DNA of 64,000 bases from Eleginops maclovinus (lineage: Eukaryota > Chordata > Actinopteri > Perciformes > Eleginopidae): the NCBI RefSeq assembly GCF_036324505.1, contig NC_086366.1, positions 8,309,427 through 8,373,426 of the forward strand, in the 5' to 3' direction. The translations under genes and the position numbers were made by a program. The notes beneath the pieces were generated by a model. That model was not told where the DNA came from, searched no databases, and saw only the letters and a list, made by a program, of their open reading frames with translations. Below, piece after piece: positions 11,152 through 22,047 of this stretch. Within the stretch, counting starts at the first letter, position 1. Each line of letters begins with the position of its first letter.

Positions 11152-13283
11152 CTGTTAGGGAGAGGGTAGACCAATTTAATCTGCAGGCTCAGATCATGTT
11201 AGCATTTACTCCCGTGAAGGCTCATTACAATTTTCCTGCTGATATATTCAAGATAATTGGAACATTGTGACCATTTTTTCTTTTCATACATGTGCATTGA
11301 TAAACTCTGACAATCCAACACAATGACATGTTGTTGCAGCTAAACTGAAAAATAAACAAGGAAACTGTCCATGATTTAAAGGGTAAAACATTTAAACCTC
11401 TGTCTTCTCTCTCTTTGTCTCTTCTAGGTAAGACATCCAACCGTGTGTCTGTTTTCTTGTTTGTGGGACAACAAAAAACCTGCAGTAATTTAATGCAACA
11501 ACTTAAACTCTGTACTGACGGTAAGAACTTTTATTTTCCATATTTTTGGAGCAAAATCCCAAGCTTGTGTCTGTCGTGTACTGATTGGCTCTCCAGGTTA
11601 AGTGTCAGCAATTATTTTTGTTGGATCGACTGATGTGTGAGCGTTACTTTAGTGTCCTGGGAGAAACGTTTATTTGATCTGTTGTCTTCCTTCTTCCATT
11701 ATTCTTAAGTGAGAGTTTGTTCCTTCTATTCTAGTCGTTCCCTTTTCTCGGCCACAGTTTGTCACCAGCCTACCTCACAACATATTCCTAAAGAGGCTTT
11801 ACAAACTGATTGTGGGTCCACTGATTGCTCTCGATTTAAACAATTGTGAATAGGCTGATGTAATGTAGCCTCTTGTTGTGGGTTTGTGTTTAATAGCAGA
11901 AGCATGTCTAAGGTGGAACTACTGTGTAATTTATTTGAGCTATCTTTCATGTTGGTTGGTTTCCTGCTGTGCTGAGTTGTGTTTCTATAGTCTTTGTTCC
12001 AGCACTCTGCCTGTTGCTGCCTCATAGTCCTGACTCTCAGCAGTGAGACTGACTGAGTTTGGCTGTTTGGGTTCACTGTAGAGATGAATGGTCATATGGA
12101 CACATGCTGACAGTGTTACTGGCTGTGAGGCAGCAGTCTGTTCCTAAATATACTGTGTTACTGAGGGGCTGCTAATGCATTTCAACATTAGACTGGGGTG
12201 CTGCGTGGCTTTGTGAGTGTTCCCTACAGATCTCACGCCATTATTAATATAAATACTCTGCACTGTCTGCAGTACAACACAATATGTGAGAGAGGGTATC
12301 CATTTTATTCTTTGCTGTTATTCTTTGGGTGAACGAAAAGATAAAAGTATCATTATTCAGTCCACAGCCACACTTTGCTCCAGCAGTGATGCATTGATTG
12401 AAACTTCTTAGGTACAAAATTGTCAGAATTCGACAAAACACAAACCACATGCATGCTGGGAGCCTTCACTTTACAAAAGACCATACATCCATCCAGCAGT
12501 TTATAAAAACATATTCAATTCAATGTACACAGCAGGATCAACATTCCCATACGAGAAAGCGAGAAATGTTGCAAATGTAATATTAAACTAATGTTTTCAT
12601 AGAGCAAATACAGTTATTTAAAGGAAAAGAAAATGGTCTGGAAAAAGTAAAATGGATGAAACAAGCTTGGGGCATCAGAGCTGCATGATAGTGTTTTTGC
12701 ATGTGACTTCGGTTTTGTACGATCCTGCTTTTTTATATATTTGTTTGTGTCTCGGCTACAAACTGTACTTCTGAATCATAGTTTTGCTGTTTTTTGTTCA
12801 TTCTGTCCTAGTTAAATTATCCCAGAACCTTTTTTTTTTATATACCAGCTACAAACCACCAGGTTCAAGGCCACCAGATTGGCTAAAACACTATTGTGAC
12901 ACTGCTGTAATGCAGAAGCAAGTTTTGCTTTTACTATATTTCATCGCAGAACAAAAAAAGCGTATAATAATTGAATAAATACAACTTTAAATTACCTCTA
13001 ACATTTGATCTATCTCACCGGACCTCATCCCCAAAGTAATACAAGCTCAAAGTCTCATTTCTATTTTGCTTTTAACTGAGGTTTAGTTATACAATCTGAA
13101 TGCAGCATCATTGATGTGCCAAATGAAATGGAACTGCTGTACAACTAAAAGTAATGAAGCCAGGATTGATTTATATAGCACTCGAGTGAGAGGGAGAGAG
13201 AACAGATACACAGTGGGAAAGGTTAAACAAGCGAGACATGTGAGAAGGTTTCACAAAAGAAGAAGGAAGATAAAATCTCTCAC
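11152..13283. other. intron of the minus-strand gene
   Basis: About 2.1 kb between two exons. The longest open frame (11762-12076, minus) has no family resemblance and is not called. No transposon was recognised. Confidence 0.4.
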
Positions 13284-13383
13284 AACAGTTTTCCATCCTT
13301 TGCACGTCGTCCAGCACTGGAATATTGACGGTCTGTCTCCCACTCTCTCTCAAAGAGCTCTCGATAAGTAGAGCTGAGACTGA
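13284..13383 (-). CDS. internal exon (100 nt) of the unrecognised minus-strand gene
   Basis: The acceptor is excellent: a CTTAAC branch-point-like motif, eight T in a row, then CTGCCAG. The exon enters in phase 1 and reads 32 codons including STYRELFEREWETDRQ and AGRRAKDGKL. The donor TT then GTGAGA leaves phase 2, which the exon at 11069-11151 requires. If this donor is skipped, the frame stops at 13280-13282, giving a possible alternative C terminus ending GKLL. The segment is charged and helix-prone. A competing frame on the same strand is also open for about 60 codons but does not fit the acceptor phase. Identity unknown. Confidence 0.5.
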
Positions 13384-13904
13384 CTGGCAGAAAAAAAACT
13401 TTTGATTGTTAAGGCATAGGTGTAATGATATCGACCATCATCACTGTTTTGAAGTCCACACAGTCCTGCACAAACACTTATTGGCAGCATAGAGGGCAAT
13501 TCATAGTTTTTAGTTTTTTTGTTAAATAAGACACCATCAGTCTTCTGTCCACTTGGGCACTTTGCACATCATCAGCAAAGACATTTTCACAGACACTTGT
13601 TTGTGCCAAAACAATATTGTGTGCTTGACTTCATGGTCTTCACAGTTGCTGCTGTGTGATTGATAGAGCAGTCAGTCCATGAAAATGTCCAACACCCTTT
13701 CTTTATGTAGGGCTCTTCAGTAAAGCAGACTTTTATCATCGTTCTTCAGCTCAGCGCTATTTGAATTGAAGACTCAATCACAGAACTTCCGGTGTGTAGT
13801 TGAGGTTAGTTTTTGTCCTTCTTTCATAGAGGAACTGACATATTTGGGATGTAATTTGATTTCTCCTTTATTTTGGGCCGACAGTTGCCCATTCTCGTTT
13901 TGGT

Positions 13905-14075
13905 AAAACTGAGTGTTGCTGGTCTAAGTCCCAGGAGATTGGATGGTTACTTTTAGGGGTGCTGGTTTGGTTCCTGGGTGCTCAGACCTCTATACTGCTC
14001 CCTACCTTACTCGGCCCTTTGTACTAGGATTGGTTAAATGCAGCAACTAAAGTTTTAATACACATTCATTCACTG
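13905..14075 (+). mobile_element. degenerate tRNA-derived SINE
   Basis: A B-box-like GGTTTGGTTCC (13964-13974) follows a 50-60 bp head with tRNA-like spacing, then the body GGGTGCTCAGACCTCT and the tail motif GGATTGGTTAAATGCAGCAAC. The tail wording (GGATNGGTTAAATGCAGNNAC) is characteristic of a widespread fish SINE tail that I recall; the match was not aligned. The A box is poorly kept. No flanking duplication was identified. Confidence 0.5.
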
Positions 14076-14213
14076 CTACTTCCATTGAATGCATTTTCCC
14101 TGTGTCATTCCATTTTAATACACAAACCTTAATATATGGACATCTATAGTTTGATTGCTTTGCATGTGTGGATTGCATGGGTTATTACCGACATCTGATG
14201 ACAATTGATGACA

Positions 14214-14243
14214 ACACGGCCTGGACAAAAGACCAGGCCGTGT
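14214..14243. repeat. perfect 11-bp hairpin
   Basis: ACACGGCCTGG (14214-14224), loop ACAAAAGA, and its exact reverse complement at 14233-14243. GC-rich arms in AT-rich surroundings, about 690 bp upstream of the coiled-coil gene. Confidence 0.85.
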
Positions 14244-14929
14244 ACTTACTGCCCAGATCTGGCTACATACACATAACAGACTCAAATAGAATAACCTCAT
14301 ATCAACGAACGGGCAGAAAGTAGTACGGTTCATTTTATCTCAGTTGTGGCCAAACAGCCAAATTTCCTCAACCTGAAAATACACTAAAGTACCAGTGAAT
14401 ATCAAGCTAAAGCAGCGCTATTGGAATTTGTTGTCACAAAAATTTAATAAATATGATTTTTTTTTTTTGTTTATCTGTTGCATGGACCTCACGTTATAGT
14501 CTTCTACAAAAACAATTCCCTTATTATTGAGTAGAATAGTCAGCCAACTTGTTGTTGTTAAAATCCCTTGACAATGTTACCCATAATGCATCATTTCACT
14601 GTTGCCATGGCAAAATCTCTGCATCTGAGACATTCCATTTTAGAACACATGAGATCATCAACGGTGATGTCCTCGACGGTGATGTAATACATCAGAATGT
14701 CATCACTCTGGCTTTGATAATTGTGCTTTGTGACATCATCAAATTCCAAATGAGAATCGATAAAACCAGTCTTTGTTCTTGTTCAAAGGCATAGCTAATC
14801 TTGGTTTAGCTGTTACCAGTCCAACACTGACCACACAAAACAAACCTCAACTTCTGTTGGAAAACAATTAGTATTACCACTTTCTACTGCATTATATTAT
14901 AGTCTGTCCTCTGAAGTCATCATACAGAA
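14244..14929 (+). other. 5' flank of the coiled-coil gene
   Basis: No other gene. At 14569-14583 a motif ACCCATAATGCATC resembles a ZNF143/SBF-type site, and several TGATGTCA/TGACATCA-like motifs cluster at 14660-14750 (CRE/AP-1-like). A weak TATA-like stretch (about 14893-14900) lies too close to the ATG for a normal 5' UTR, and the bases just before the start (CATCATACAG) could be a splice acceptor, so an upstream non-coding exon is possible. All inferred from motif appearance. Confidence 0.3.
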
Positions 14930-17900
14930 ATGGCAGACAGTAACGAACAAATGGAAATGGTAGGCGAGCTCGATAACACAATGACACCTTTCCTTGAGCT
15001 GAATAATGTTTTTTTGCAGCTAAAGAAAAGGCGTCAGCATGTCGAGGATTCTTTGAAGGAGGCGAAAGCTGAGAAAGAGGACTTAATGAGCAAGAACATG
15101 GCTTTGAGGGACACGATCCAGGGTTTGAGCAATGAGCGTGATAGTGACACCATGGGGAAGGAACTTGTGGATCTCAACCAACAGCTTGGTGTTTTTGAAG
15201 AAGGGTCGTCCCAGGACAAACTCGGGGGTGAGCGCGATGGGGTGAGTAGAATTCTTGGGACTGTCGAAAAGCAGGTCAAGAGCCTACATCGGGAAATGCA
15301 ATCCATAAAAAACAGGTTCAGCAGCATTCCATGTCAGGGGGAGGAGTATGAGGCTCTGAAGGCCGAGGAACTTGACATAAGGCAAAAATGTGCCTACCTC
15401 GATATAGAGGTGAGGGAACTTAATGAGAAGATCCAAAACTACTGCACCATAGAGGCCACCATGTTCCAGGGCATGATTCCACAAACAAGCAATTGGAGCT
15501 TCAACTACAGATTCTGGAGGAAGAGCGGGATGTTAAGTATGATGAGCTGACTAGCATAAATGATGTCAAAGCTGAGTATCAAGATGCACTGTCTAGGCAG
15601 AGAGCGCTTCATGTTCAGATTGAGGAGGTGCGTTCAACGATCCAATTCTTTACTGCTACAAGGGAATCGCTCGTTGGATGGAGATCTGACACAGAGGAAA
15701 TCACCAGAGTAAATAATTCCCTTGAGAAAGAACTAGAGTTTCTCAAGCACAGGAATGAGCAGCTTCAGGAACGTTACCAGCTGTCTAAGGCAGAGATAGA
15801 GTGGGTTTGCTGGCAGCACCAGGCTCTGCAGCAGGACGTTGAGGATCTCAGGACAGTGCTTGAAAAGGAGAGCAGAGTGCAGAGTCATATAGATGCATTG
15901 ACAGTGTCAAATGAGGAAGAAAGGAGTCTAACTGGCAAGTTGCAAGTACAAATCTCTAAACTTTCAAAGAGGCTTCTGGGTTTCAATAATCTGCAGGGGT
16001 CATACAACAATGCGAAGGCTGAAAAAGGGTTGATTTTCCAGCAAAATCAGTTATTGCAACAACAGAAAGAGCAGTTGTGTCGAGACCTTCAAAATGCGGA
16101 CACAATTTGGGGAGATTGCAACGAAATGGTGACAGCAAAAGACACATTGAGCCATGAAAATATCTTGCTGCAAAAAGACATTTTGCAGCTCAAGGAAAGG
16201 CAAAAGCGTTTCGTAGACCTAGAGGCCACTTTCAAGGAGGCAAAAGCTGAGAAAGAGGGGGTTTGCGGGCAGAACCAGGCTCTGCAGCAGGAGTTTGAGG
16301 TTCTCAGGACGGAGCTTGAAAAGGAAAGCACAGTACACAGTGAGATAGACGCAATGACAGCGTCAAATGAGGAGGAAAGGCGTCAAACTGGCAAGTTGCA
16401 AGTAGATATTTCTGAGCTTTCAAAGAGGCTTCTGGGTTTAGAGGATCTGCAGGAGTCATACGACATTGTGAAGGCAGAAAAAGAATCGATTTTCCAGCAA
16501 AATCAGTTATTGCAACAACAGAAAGAGCAGTTGTGTCGAGACCTTCAAAATGAGGGCAACATGAGGGGAGATTGCTACGAAATGGTGACAGCAAAAGACA
16601 CCTTGAGCCATGAAAATATCTTGCTGCAAAAAGACATTTTGCAGCTCAAGGAAAGGCAAAAGCGTTTCCTGGACCTAGAGGACACTTTCAAGGAGGCAAA
16701 AGCTGAGAAAGAGGGGGTTTGCAGGCAGAACCAAGCTCTGCAGCAGGAGGTTGAGGATCTCAGGACGGAACTTGAAAAGGAGAGCACAGTACAGAGTGAG
16801 ATAGATGCAATGACAGCGTCAAATGAGGAGGAAAGGCGTCAAACTGGCAAGTTGCAAGTAGATATTTCTGAGCTTTCAAAGAGGCTTCTGGGTTTAGAGG
16901 ATCTGCAGGAGTCATACAAAATTGCGAAGGCAGAAAAAGAGTCTATTTTCCAGCAAAATCAGTTATTGCAACAACAGAAAGAGGAGATGTGTCGAGACCT
17001 TCAAAGTGAGGGCATCATGAGGGGAGATTGCTACGAAATGGTGACTGTAAAAGACACCTTGATCCATGAAAATGTCTTGCTGCAAAAAGACATTTTGCAG
17101 CTCATGGAAAGGCAAAAGCGTTTCCTGGACCTAGAGGACACTTTCAAGGAGGCAAAAGCTGAGAAAGAGGGGGTTTGCAGGCAGAACCAAGCTCTGCAGC
17201 AGGACGTTAAAGATCTCAGGAAAGAGCTTGAAAAGGAGAGCACAGTGCAGAGTGAGATAGACGCAATAACAGCGTCAATTGAGGAGGAAAGGCATCAAAC
17301 TGGCAAGTTGCAAGTAGATATTTCTGAGCTTTCAAAGAGGCTTCTGGGTTTAGAGGATCTGCAGGGGTCATACGACATTGTGAAGGCAGAAAAAGAATCG
17401 ATTTTCCAGCAAAATCAGTTATTGCAACAACAGAAAGAGCAGTTGTGTCGAGACCTTCAAAATGAGGGCAACATGAGGGGAGATTGCTACGAAATGGTGA
17501 CAGCAAAAGACACCTTGAGCCATGAAAATATCTTGCTGCAAAAAGACATTTTGCAGCTCAAGGAAAGGCAAAAGCGTTTCCTGGACCTAGAGGACACTTT
17601 CAAGGAGGCAAAAGCTGAGAAAGAGGGGGTTTGCAGGCAGAACCAAGCTCTGCTGCAGGAGGTTGAGGATCTCAGGACGGAGCTTGAAAAGGAGAGCACA
17701 GTACAGAGTGAGATAGATGCAATGACAGCGTCAAATGAGGAGGAAAGGCGTCAAACTGGCAAGTTGCAAGTAGATATTTCTGAGCTTTCAAAGAGGCTTC
17801 TGGGTTTAGAGGATCTGCAGGAGTCATACAAAATTGCGAAGGCAGAAAAAGAGTCTATTTTCCAGCAAAATCAGTTATTGCAACAACAGAAAGAGGAGAT

Positions 17901-20900
17901 GTGTCGAGACCTTCAAAGTGAGGGCATCATGAGGGGAGATTGCTACAAAATGGTGACTACAAAAGACACCTTGATCCATGAAAATGTCTTGCTGCAAAAA
18001 GACATTTTGCAGCTCATGGAAAGGCAAAAGCGTTTCCTGGACCTAGAGGACACTTTCAAGGAGGCAAAAGCTGAGAAAGAGGGGGTTTGCAGGCAGAACC
18101 AGGCTCTGCAGCAGGACGTTAAAGATCTCAGGAAAGAGCTTGAAAAGGAGAGCACAGTGCAGAGTGAGATAGACGCAATAACAGCGTCAATTGAGGAGGA
18201 AAGGCATCAAACTGGCAAGTTGCAAGGAGAAATCTTTGACCTTACAAAGAGGCTTCTGGGTTTAGAGGATCTGCAGGGGTCATACGACATTGTGAAGGCA
18301 GAAAAAGAATCGATTTTCCAGCAAAATCAGTTATTGCAACAACAGAAAGAGCAGTTGTGTCGAGACCTTCAAAATGAGGGCAACATGAGGGGAGATTGCT
18401 ACGAAATGATGACTGCAAAAGACACCTTGATCCATGAAAATGTCTTGCTGCAAAAAGACATTTTGCAGCTCATGGAAAGGCAAAAGCGTTTCCTGGACCT
18501 AGAGGACACTTTCAAGGAGGCAAAAGCTGAGAAAGAGGGGGTTTGCAGGCAGAACCAGGCTCTGCAGCAGGAGGTTGAGGATCTCATGACGGAGCTTGAA
18601 AAGGAGAGCACAGTACAGAGTGAGATAGATGCAATGACAGTGTCAAATGAGGAGGAAAGGCGTCAAACTGGCAAGTTGCAAGTAGATATTTCTGAGCTTT
18701 CAAAGAGGCTTCTGGGTTTAGAGGATCTGCAGGAGTCATACAAAATTGCAAAGGCAGAAAAAGAGTCTATTTTCCAGCAAAATCAGTTATTGCAACAACA
18801 GAAAGAGGAGTTGTGTCGAGACCTTCAAAGTGAGGGCATCATGAGGGGAGATTGCTACGAAATGGTGACTGCAAAAGACACCTTGATCCATGAAAATGTC
18901 TTGCTGCAAAAAGACATTTTGCAGCTCATGGAAAGGCAAAAGCGTTTCCTGGACCTAGAGGACACTTTCAACGAAGCGAAAGCTGAGAAAGAGGACTTAA
19001 TGAGGAAGGACACGGCTTTGAGGGACACAATCCAAGGTTTGCGCAATGAGGTTCACAAGGAAAAGCATCTCAAGGTAAAGTTTGAGGCCTTGAATGCATC
19101 TAACGACACCCTGAGGCGTGATAGTGACGCCATGGGGAAGGAACTTGTGGATCTCAACCAACAGCTTGGTGTTTTGAAGAATGGTCGTTCTCATTTGGCA
19201 ACACTCAATCACCTGGACGATTTGAACGTGGAGAATGACTACCTGCAAAAGGATATGGACGATGTCAATAAAGAGATTGATTGTAAGAAGCCCAAGCTCC
19301 TCAAACTGGAAGTCAGCGAAGCAGCCTCGCAGGTGAAACCGAGGTTTCTGAAAGATGTGCTCGCTGAGGCCCAGGAAAAACTTGGGGGCGAGCGTGATGG
19401 GGTGAGTAGGAGTCTTGGGGCTATCGAAGAGCAGCTCAAGATCCTACTTCGGGAAATGCAATCCATAAAAAACAGGTTCAGTAGCATTCCATGTCAGGGG
19501 GAGGAGTTCAAGACTCTGAAGGCAGAGGAACTTGGCGTAAAGCGAAAATGTGCCTACCTCCATAAAGAAGTGAGGGAACTTACTGAGAAGATCCAAAATA
19601 ACTGCACCATAGAGGTCATGTTCCAGGGCATGATTTCCACAAACAAGCAATTGGAGATTCGACTACAGAATCTCGAGGAAGAGCGGAATTCTAAGTATGA
19701 TGAGCTGACTAGCACGGATGCTGTCAAAGCTGAGTATCAAGATGCACTGTCTAGGCAGAGAGCGCTTAATGTTCAGATTGATGAGGAGCGTTCAGCGATC
19801 CAAGGCTTAAATGCTACAATGAAATCGCTCATTGCATTGGGACAGGACACAGAGGAAATCACCAGAGTAAACAATTCCCTTGAGAAAGAACTTACGTTTC
19901 TCAAGCACAGGAAAGAGCAGCTTCAGGAACGTTACCAGCTGTTTAAGGCAGAGACAGAGGGGGTTTGTTGGCAGAACCAGGCTCTGCAGCAGGACGTTAA
20001 AGATCTCAGGACAGAGCTTGAAAAGGACAGCACAGTGCAGAGTGAGATAGACGCAATAACAGCGTCAATTGAGGAGGAAAGGCGTCAAACTGGCGAGTTG
20101 CAAGGAGAAATCTTTGACCTTTCAAAGAGGCTTCTGAGTTTAGAGGATCTGCAGGAGTCATACAAAATTGCGAAGGCAGAAAAAGAATCGATTTTCCAGC
20201 AAAATCAGTTATTGCAACAACAGAAAGAGGAGTTGTGTCGAGACCTTCAAAATGAGGGCATCATGAGGGGAGATTGCTACGAAATGGTGACTGCAAAAGA
20301 CACCTTGATCCATGAAAATGTCTTGCTGCAAAAAGACATTTTGCAGCTCATGGAAAGGCGAAAGCGTTTCGTTGACCTAGAGGACACTTTCAACGAAGCG
20401 AAAGCTGAGAAAGAGGACTTAATGAGGAAGGACACGGCTTTGAGAGACACGATCCAGGGTTTGAGCAATGAGGTTCACAAGGAAAAGCATCTCAAGGTAA
20501 AGTTTGAGGCCTTGAATGCATCTAACGACACCCTGAGGCGTGATAGTGACGCCATGGGGAAGGAACTTGTGGATCTCAACCAACAGCTTGTTGTTTTGAA
20601 GAAGGGTCGTTTTCATTTGGCAACACTCGATCAACTGGATGTTTTGAACGCGGAAAACAACTCATTGCAAAAGAATCTGGACGATGTCAAGAAAGAGATC
20701 GATCGTAAGAAACACTTCAAGCACAAACTCCTCAATCTGGAAGTCAGTGAAGCAGCCTCCCAGGTAAAACACAGGTTCCTGAAAGAGGTGCTCGCTGAGG
20801 CCCAGGACAAACTCCTTCGCGAAATGCACTGGCAGCAGAAATACAACACTGCGGTTATTCAGAGGGACAGCTTGGAGAAGGAGCAAAAGAATCTGAATGA

Positions 20901-21201
20901 AGACGTCCAGTTTTTCCAAGACAAGCTCAAATCTCACGGGGAGTTCAATAAGAGTTATGAAGCCGTCGAGGCAGTGAAAAAAACTCTTACCAGCAAGAAC
21001 AAAACCCTGCAGGAAAAGCTCATCGGCATGCAGAAAAAGTGTCCGGTCGATGAGCAAGAAGAAGTTCATGCTCGAAACCGGGATCTCGAACGCCAGGTCC
21101 AGGAAAATCAGGACGTCATTAACGGTTATTATCGGGACAATGACACCCTTTGCGATGAGATCCTTGAGCACATGATAATGGTGCAGGAGAATAGAGTTTA
21201 G
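14930..21201 (+). CDS. intronless giant coiled-coil repeat protein, one frameshift
   Basis: Starts at an ATG with a good context (G at -3, G at +4) and ends in TAG at 21199-21201, about 2,090 codons. The frame is interrupted once: codons 1-182 run to about 15476, where GATTCC lacks one T found in the paralogous copy at about 19636 (GATTTCC); the first frame then stops at 15548-15550 while the second stays open to the end and has no early ATG of its own. The protein is almost wholly charged, Gln/Leu/Glu/Lys-rich heptad-like sequence without signal peptide, membrane span or recognised enzyme motif. Recurring motifs are EGVCRQNQALQQ, DISELSKRLLGLEDLQ and HENVLLQKDILQL. Inside are seven 152-residue tandem units, an eighth apart, and duplicated flanking blocks. 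A AATAAA lies 195 bp after the stop. It sits antisense within an intron of the minus-strand gene. Role unknown; a structural or scaffold coiled coil is inferred only from composition. It may be a recent pseudogene, or the frameshift may be a sequencing error. Confidence 0.8.
15778..18969 (+). repeat. seven tandem 456-bp units inside the coiled-coil gene
   Basis: Unit starts at 15778, 16234, 16690, 17146, 17602, 18058 and 18514, each exactly 456 bp (152 codons), so every unit keeps the frame and none has a stop. Unit 1 is the most diverged. Units 2, 4 and 6 share DIVKAEKES with EQLCRDLQNEGNM, while 3, 5 and 7 share KIAKAEKES with EE(M/L)CRDLQSEGIM, so the array is a 912-bp higher-order repeat of two unit types. 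Within a type the copies are nearly identical at DNA level, implying recent unequal exchange or conversion. Copy number may differ between individuals or be mis-assembled. Confidence 0.95.
18970..20814 (+). repeat. duplicated flanking blocks and eighth 456-bp unit of the coiled-coil gene
   Basis: Block X (motif KAEKEDLMRKDTALRDTIQGL) begins at 18970 and again at 20392, 1,422 bp apart, and a shortened copy begins at 15056. Between 18970 and 19935 the order X, then MQSIKNRFSSIPCQGEE, then KYDELTS and KAEYQDALSRQRAL matches 15056-15777. An eighth 456-bp unit lies at 19936-20391. Compared with 18970-19935 (966 bp), the N-terminal copy (722 bp) lacks 246 bp in frame plus the one frameshift base, offset by a 3-base insertion. 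The gene therefore grew by duplication of a larger X-Y-Z-unit module, with the unit amplified in the first copy. Homology of the third X copy ends at about 20814. Confidence 0.9.
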
Positions 21202-21395
21202 CGGGCCCTCAAGGCCACTAGCTAGTTTGTGGCATACCAGGTCTTCTCCGTGAGATCCACGTTTTCCTGCATTTGCCATCTCAAAAAAACCCGAACATTG
21301 TTAGCTTACTGCGCGTGACATCAGGGGTATATTCGGGGGGGTACTTTTCTTTATTAGCAATCTACAATTTTCATAATTCGGCAAAAGCCTTTATG

Positions 21396-21401
21396 AATAA
21401 A
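21396..21401 (+). other. candidate polyadenylation signal of the coiled-coil gene
   Basis: AATAAA about 195 bp after the TAG stop, followed by T-rich sequence. It is the first canonical hexamer downstream and gives the gene a plausible short 3' UTR. Confidence 0.5.
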
Positions 21402-21941
21402 CATTTAAATGATGTTTTACATTTTCCATGTTGATTTATCTCTAAGAAGTTCAAAAAGACACCAAATTTTGACTTTTTTCTGATAATTTCTTCTATAGCT
21501 GATATTTTGTGACAATTTAAATAAATACAAATTAAGTCATAACATAATAAGTATATTGTTATATCTGTTGTGTAACATTACTATACTGCACATATACAAA
21601 TGATATCAGGCAATAAATAGTTAATTATTATGTTTAATACAAATGCTTTATGGTCATTTCAGTTACAGCCCAGATGCATTAATCCAATACTTCTACATAT
21701 TGGTGTTTAATAAGGTCAGATGGGAAGAAAAAACATATATAAAAAGGAGGTAAAAAAGGAGGACTTATCGCAGAGTTGCTGAGCCTCTGCTTGTAGCTCC
21801 ATCTTGAACATGTAGCCTTTTTCTGCCTGGGATCTCTAGAAAGAGAGGGATGAAAATGAAGAGATACAGCAAAACCTGGAAGTGTTTCATCTAGATGTGA
21901 TGGAGAAAGGCTTACCTGTGACTCTCTGGAAGCTGTTTGTT

Positions 21942-22047
21942 ACAATAGTGGAATGCTGTGGAACACACCCACAGCATTCCACTATTGTTCTTCAAATATG
22001 TATTAGTGTGAATGTTGTGCAACAGGATTCCACTATTGTACTTCAAA
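21942..22047. repeat. perfect 20-bp hairpin plus 21-bp direct repeat
   Basis: Left arm 21942-21961 (ACAATAGTGGAATGCTGTGG), 7-base loop, right arm 21969-21988 as its exact reverse complement. The right arm and following bases (21977-21997, ATTCCACTATTGT then CTTCAAA) recur 50 bp downstream at 22027-22047 with one change. So one motif occurs three times, once inverted. This may be the relic of a small foldback element. Confidence 0.85.

Noticed and set aside
16089..20849. Series of 63-97 residue minus-strand open frames repeated every 456 bp, plus others under the coiled-coil gene
   Set aside because: They are antisense shadows of the repeat units; their periodicity follows the plus-strand gene and they are Ser/Phe/Leu-rich as expected for the reverse of Lys/Glu-rich coding DNA.
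20662..21279. 205-codon minus-strand frame over the 3' end of the coiled-coil gene
   Set aside because: Hydrophobic composition is the mirror of charged coiled-coil codons, and no independent motif or promoter is visible.
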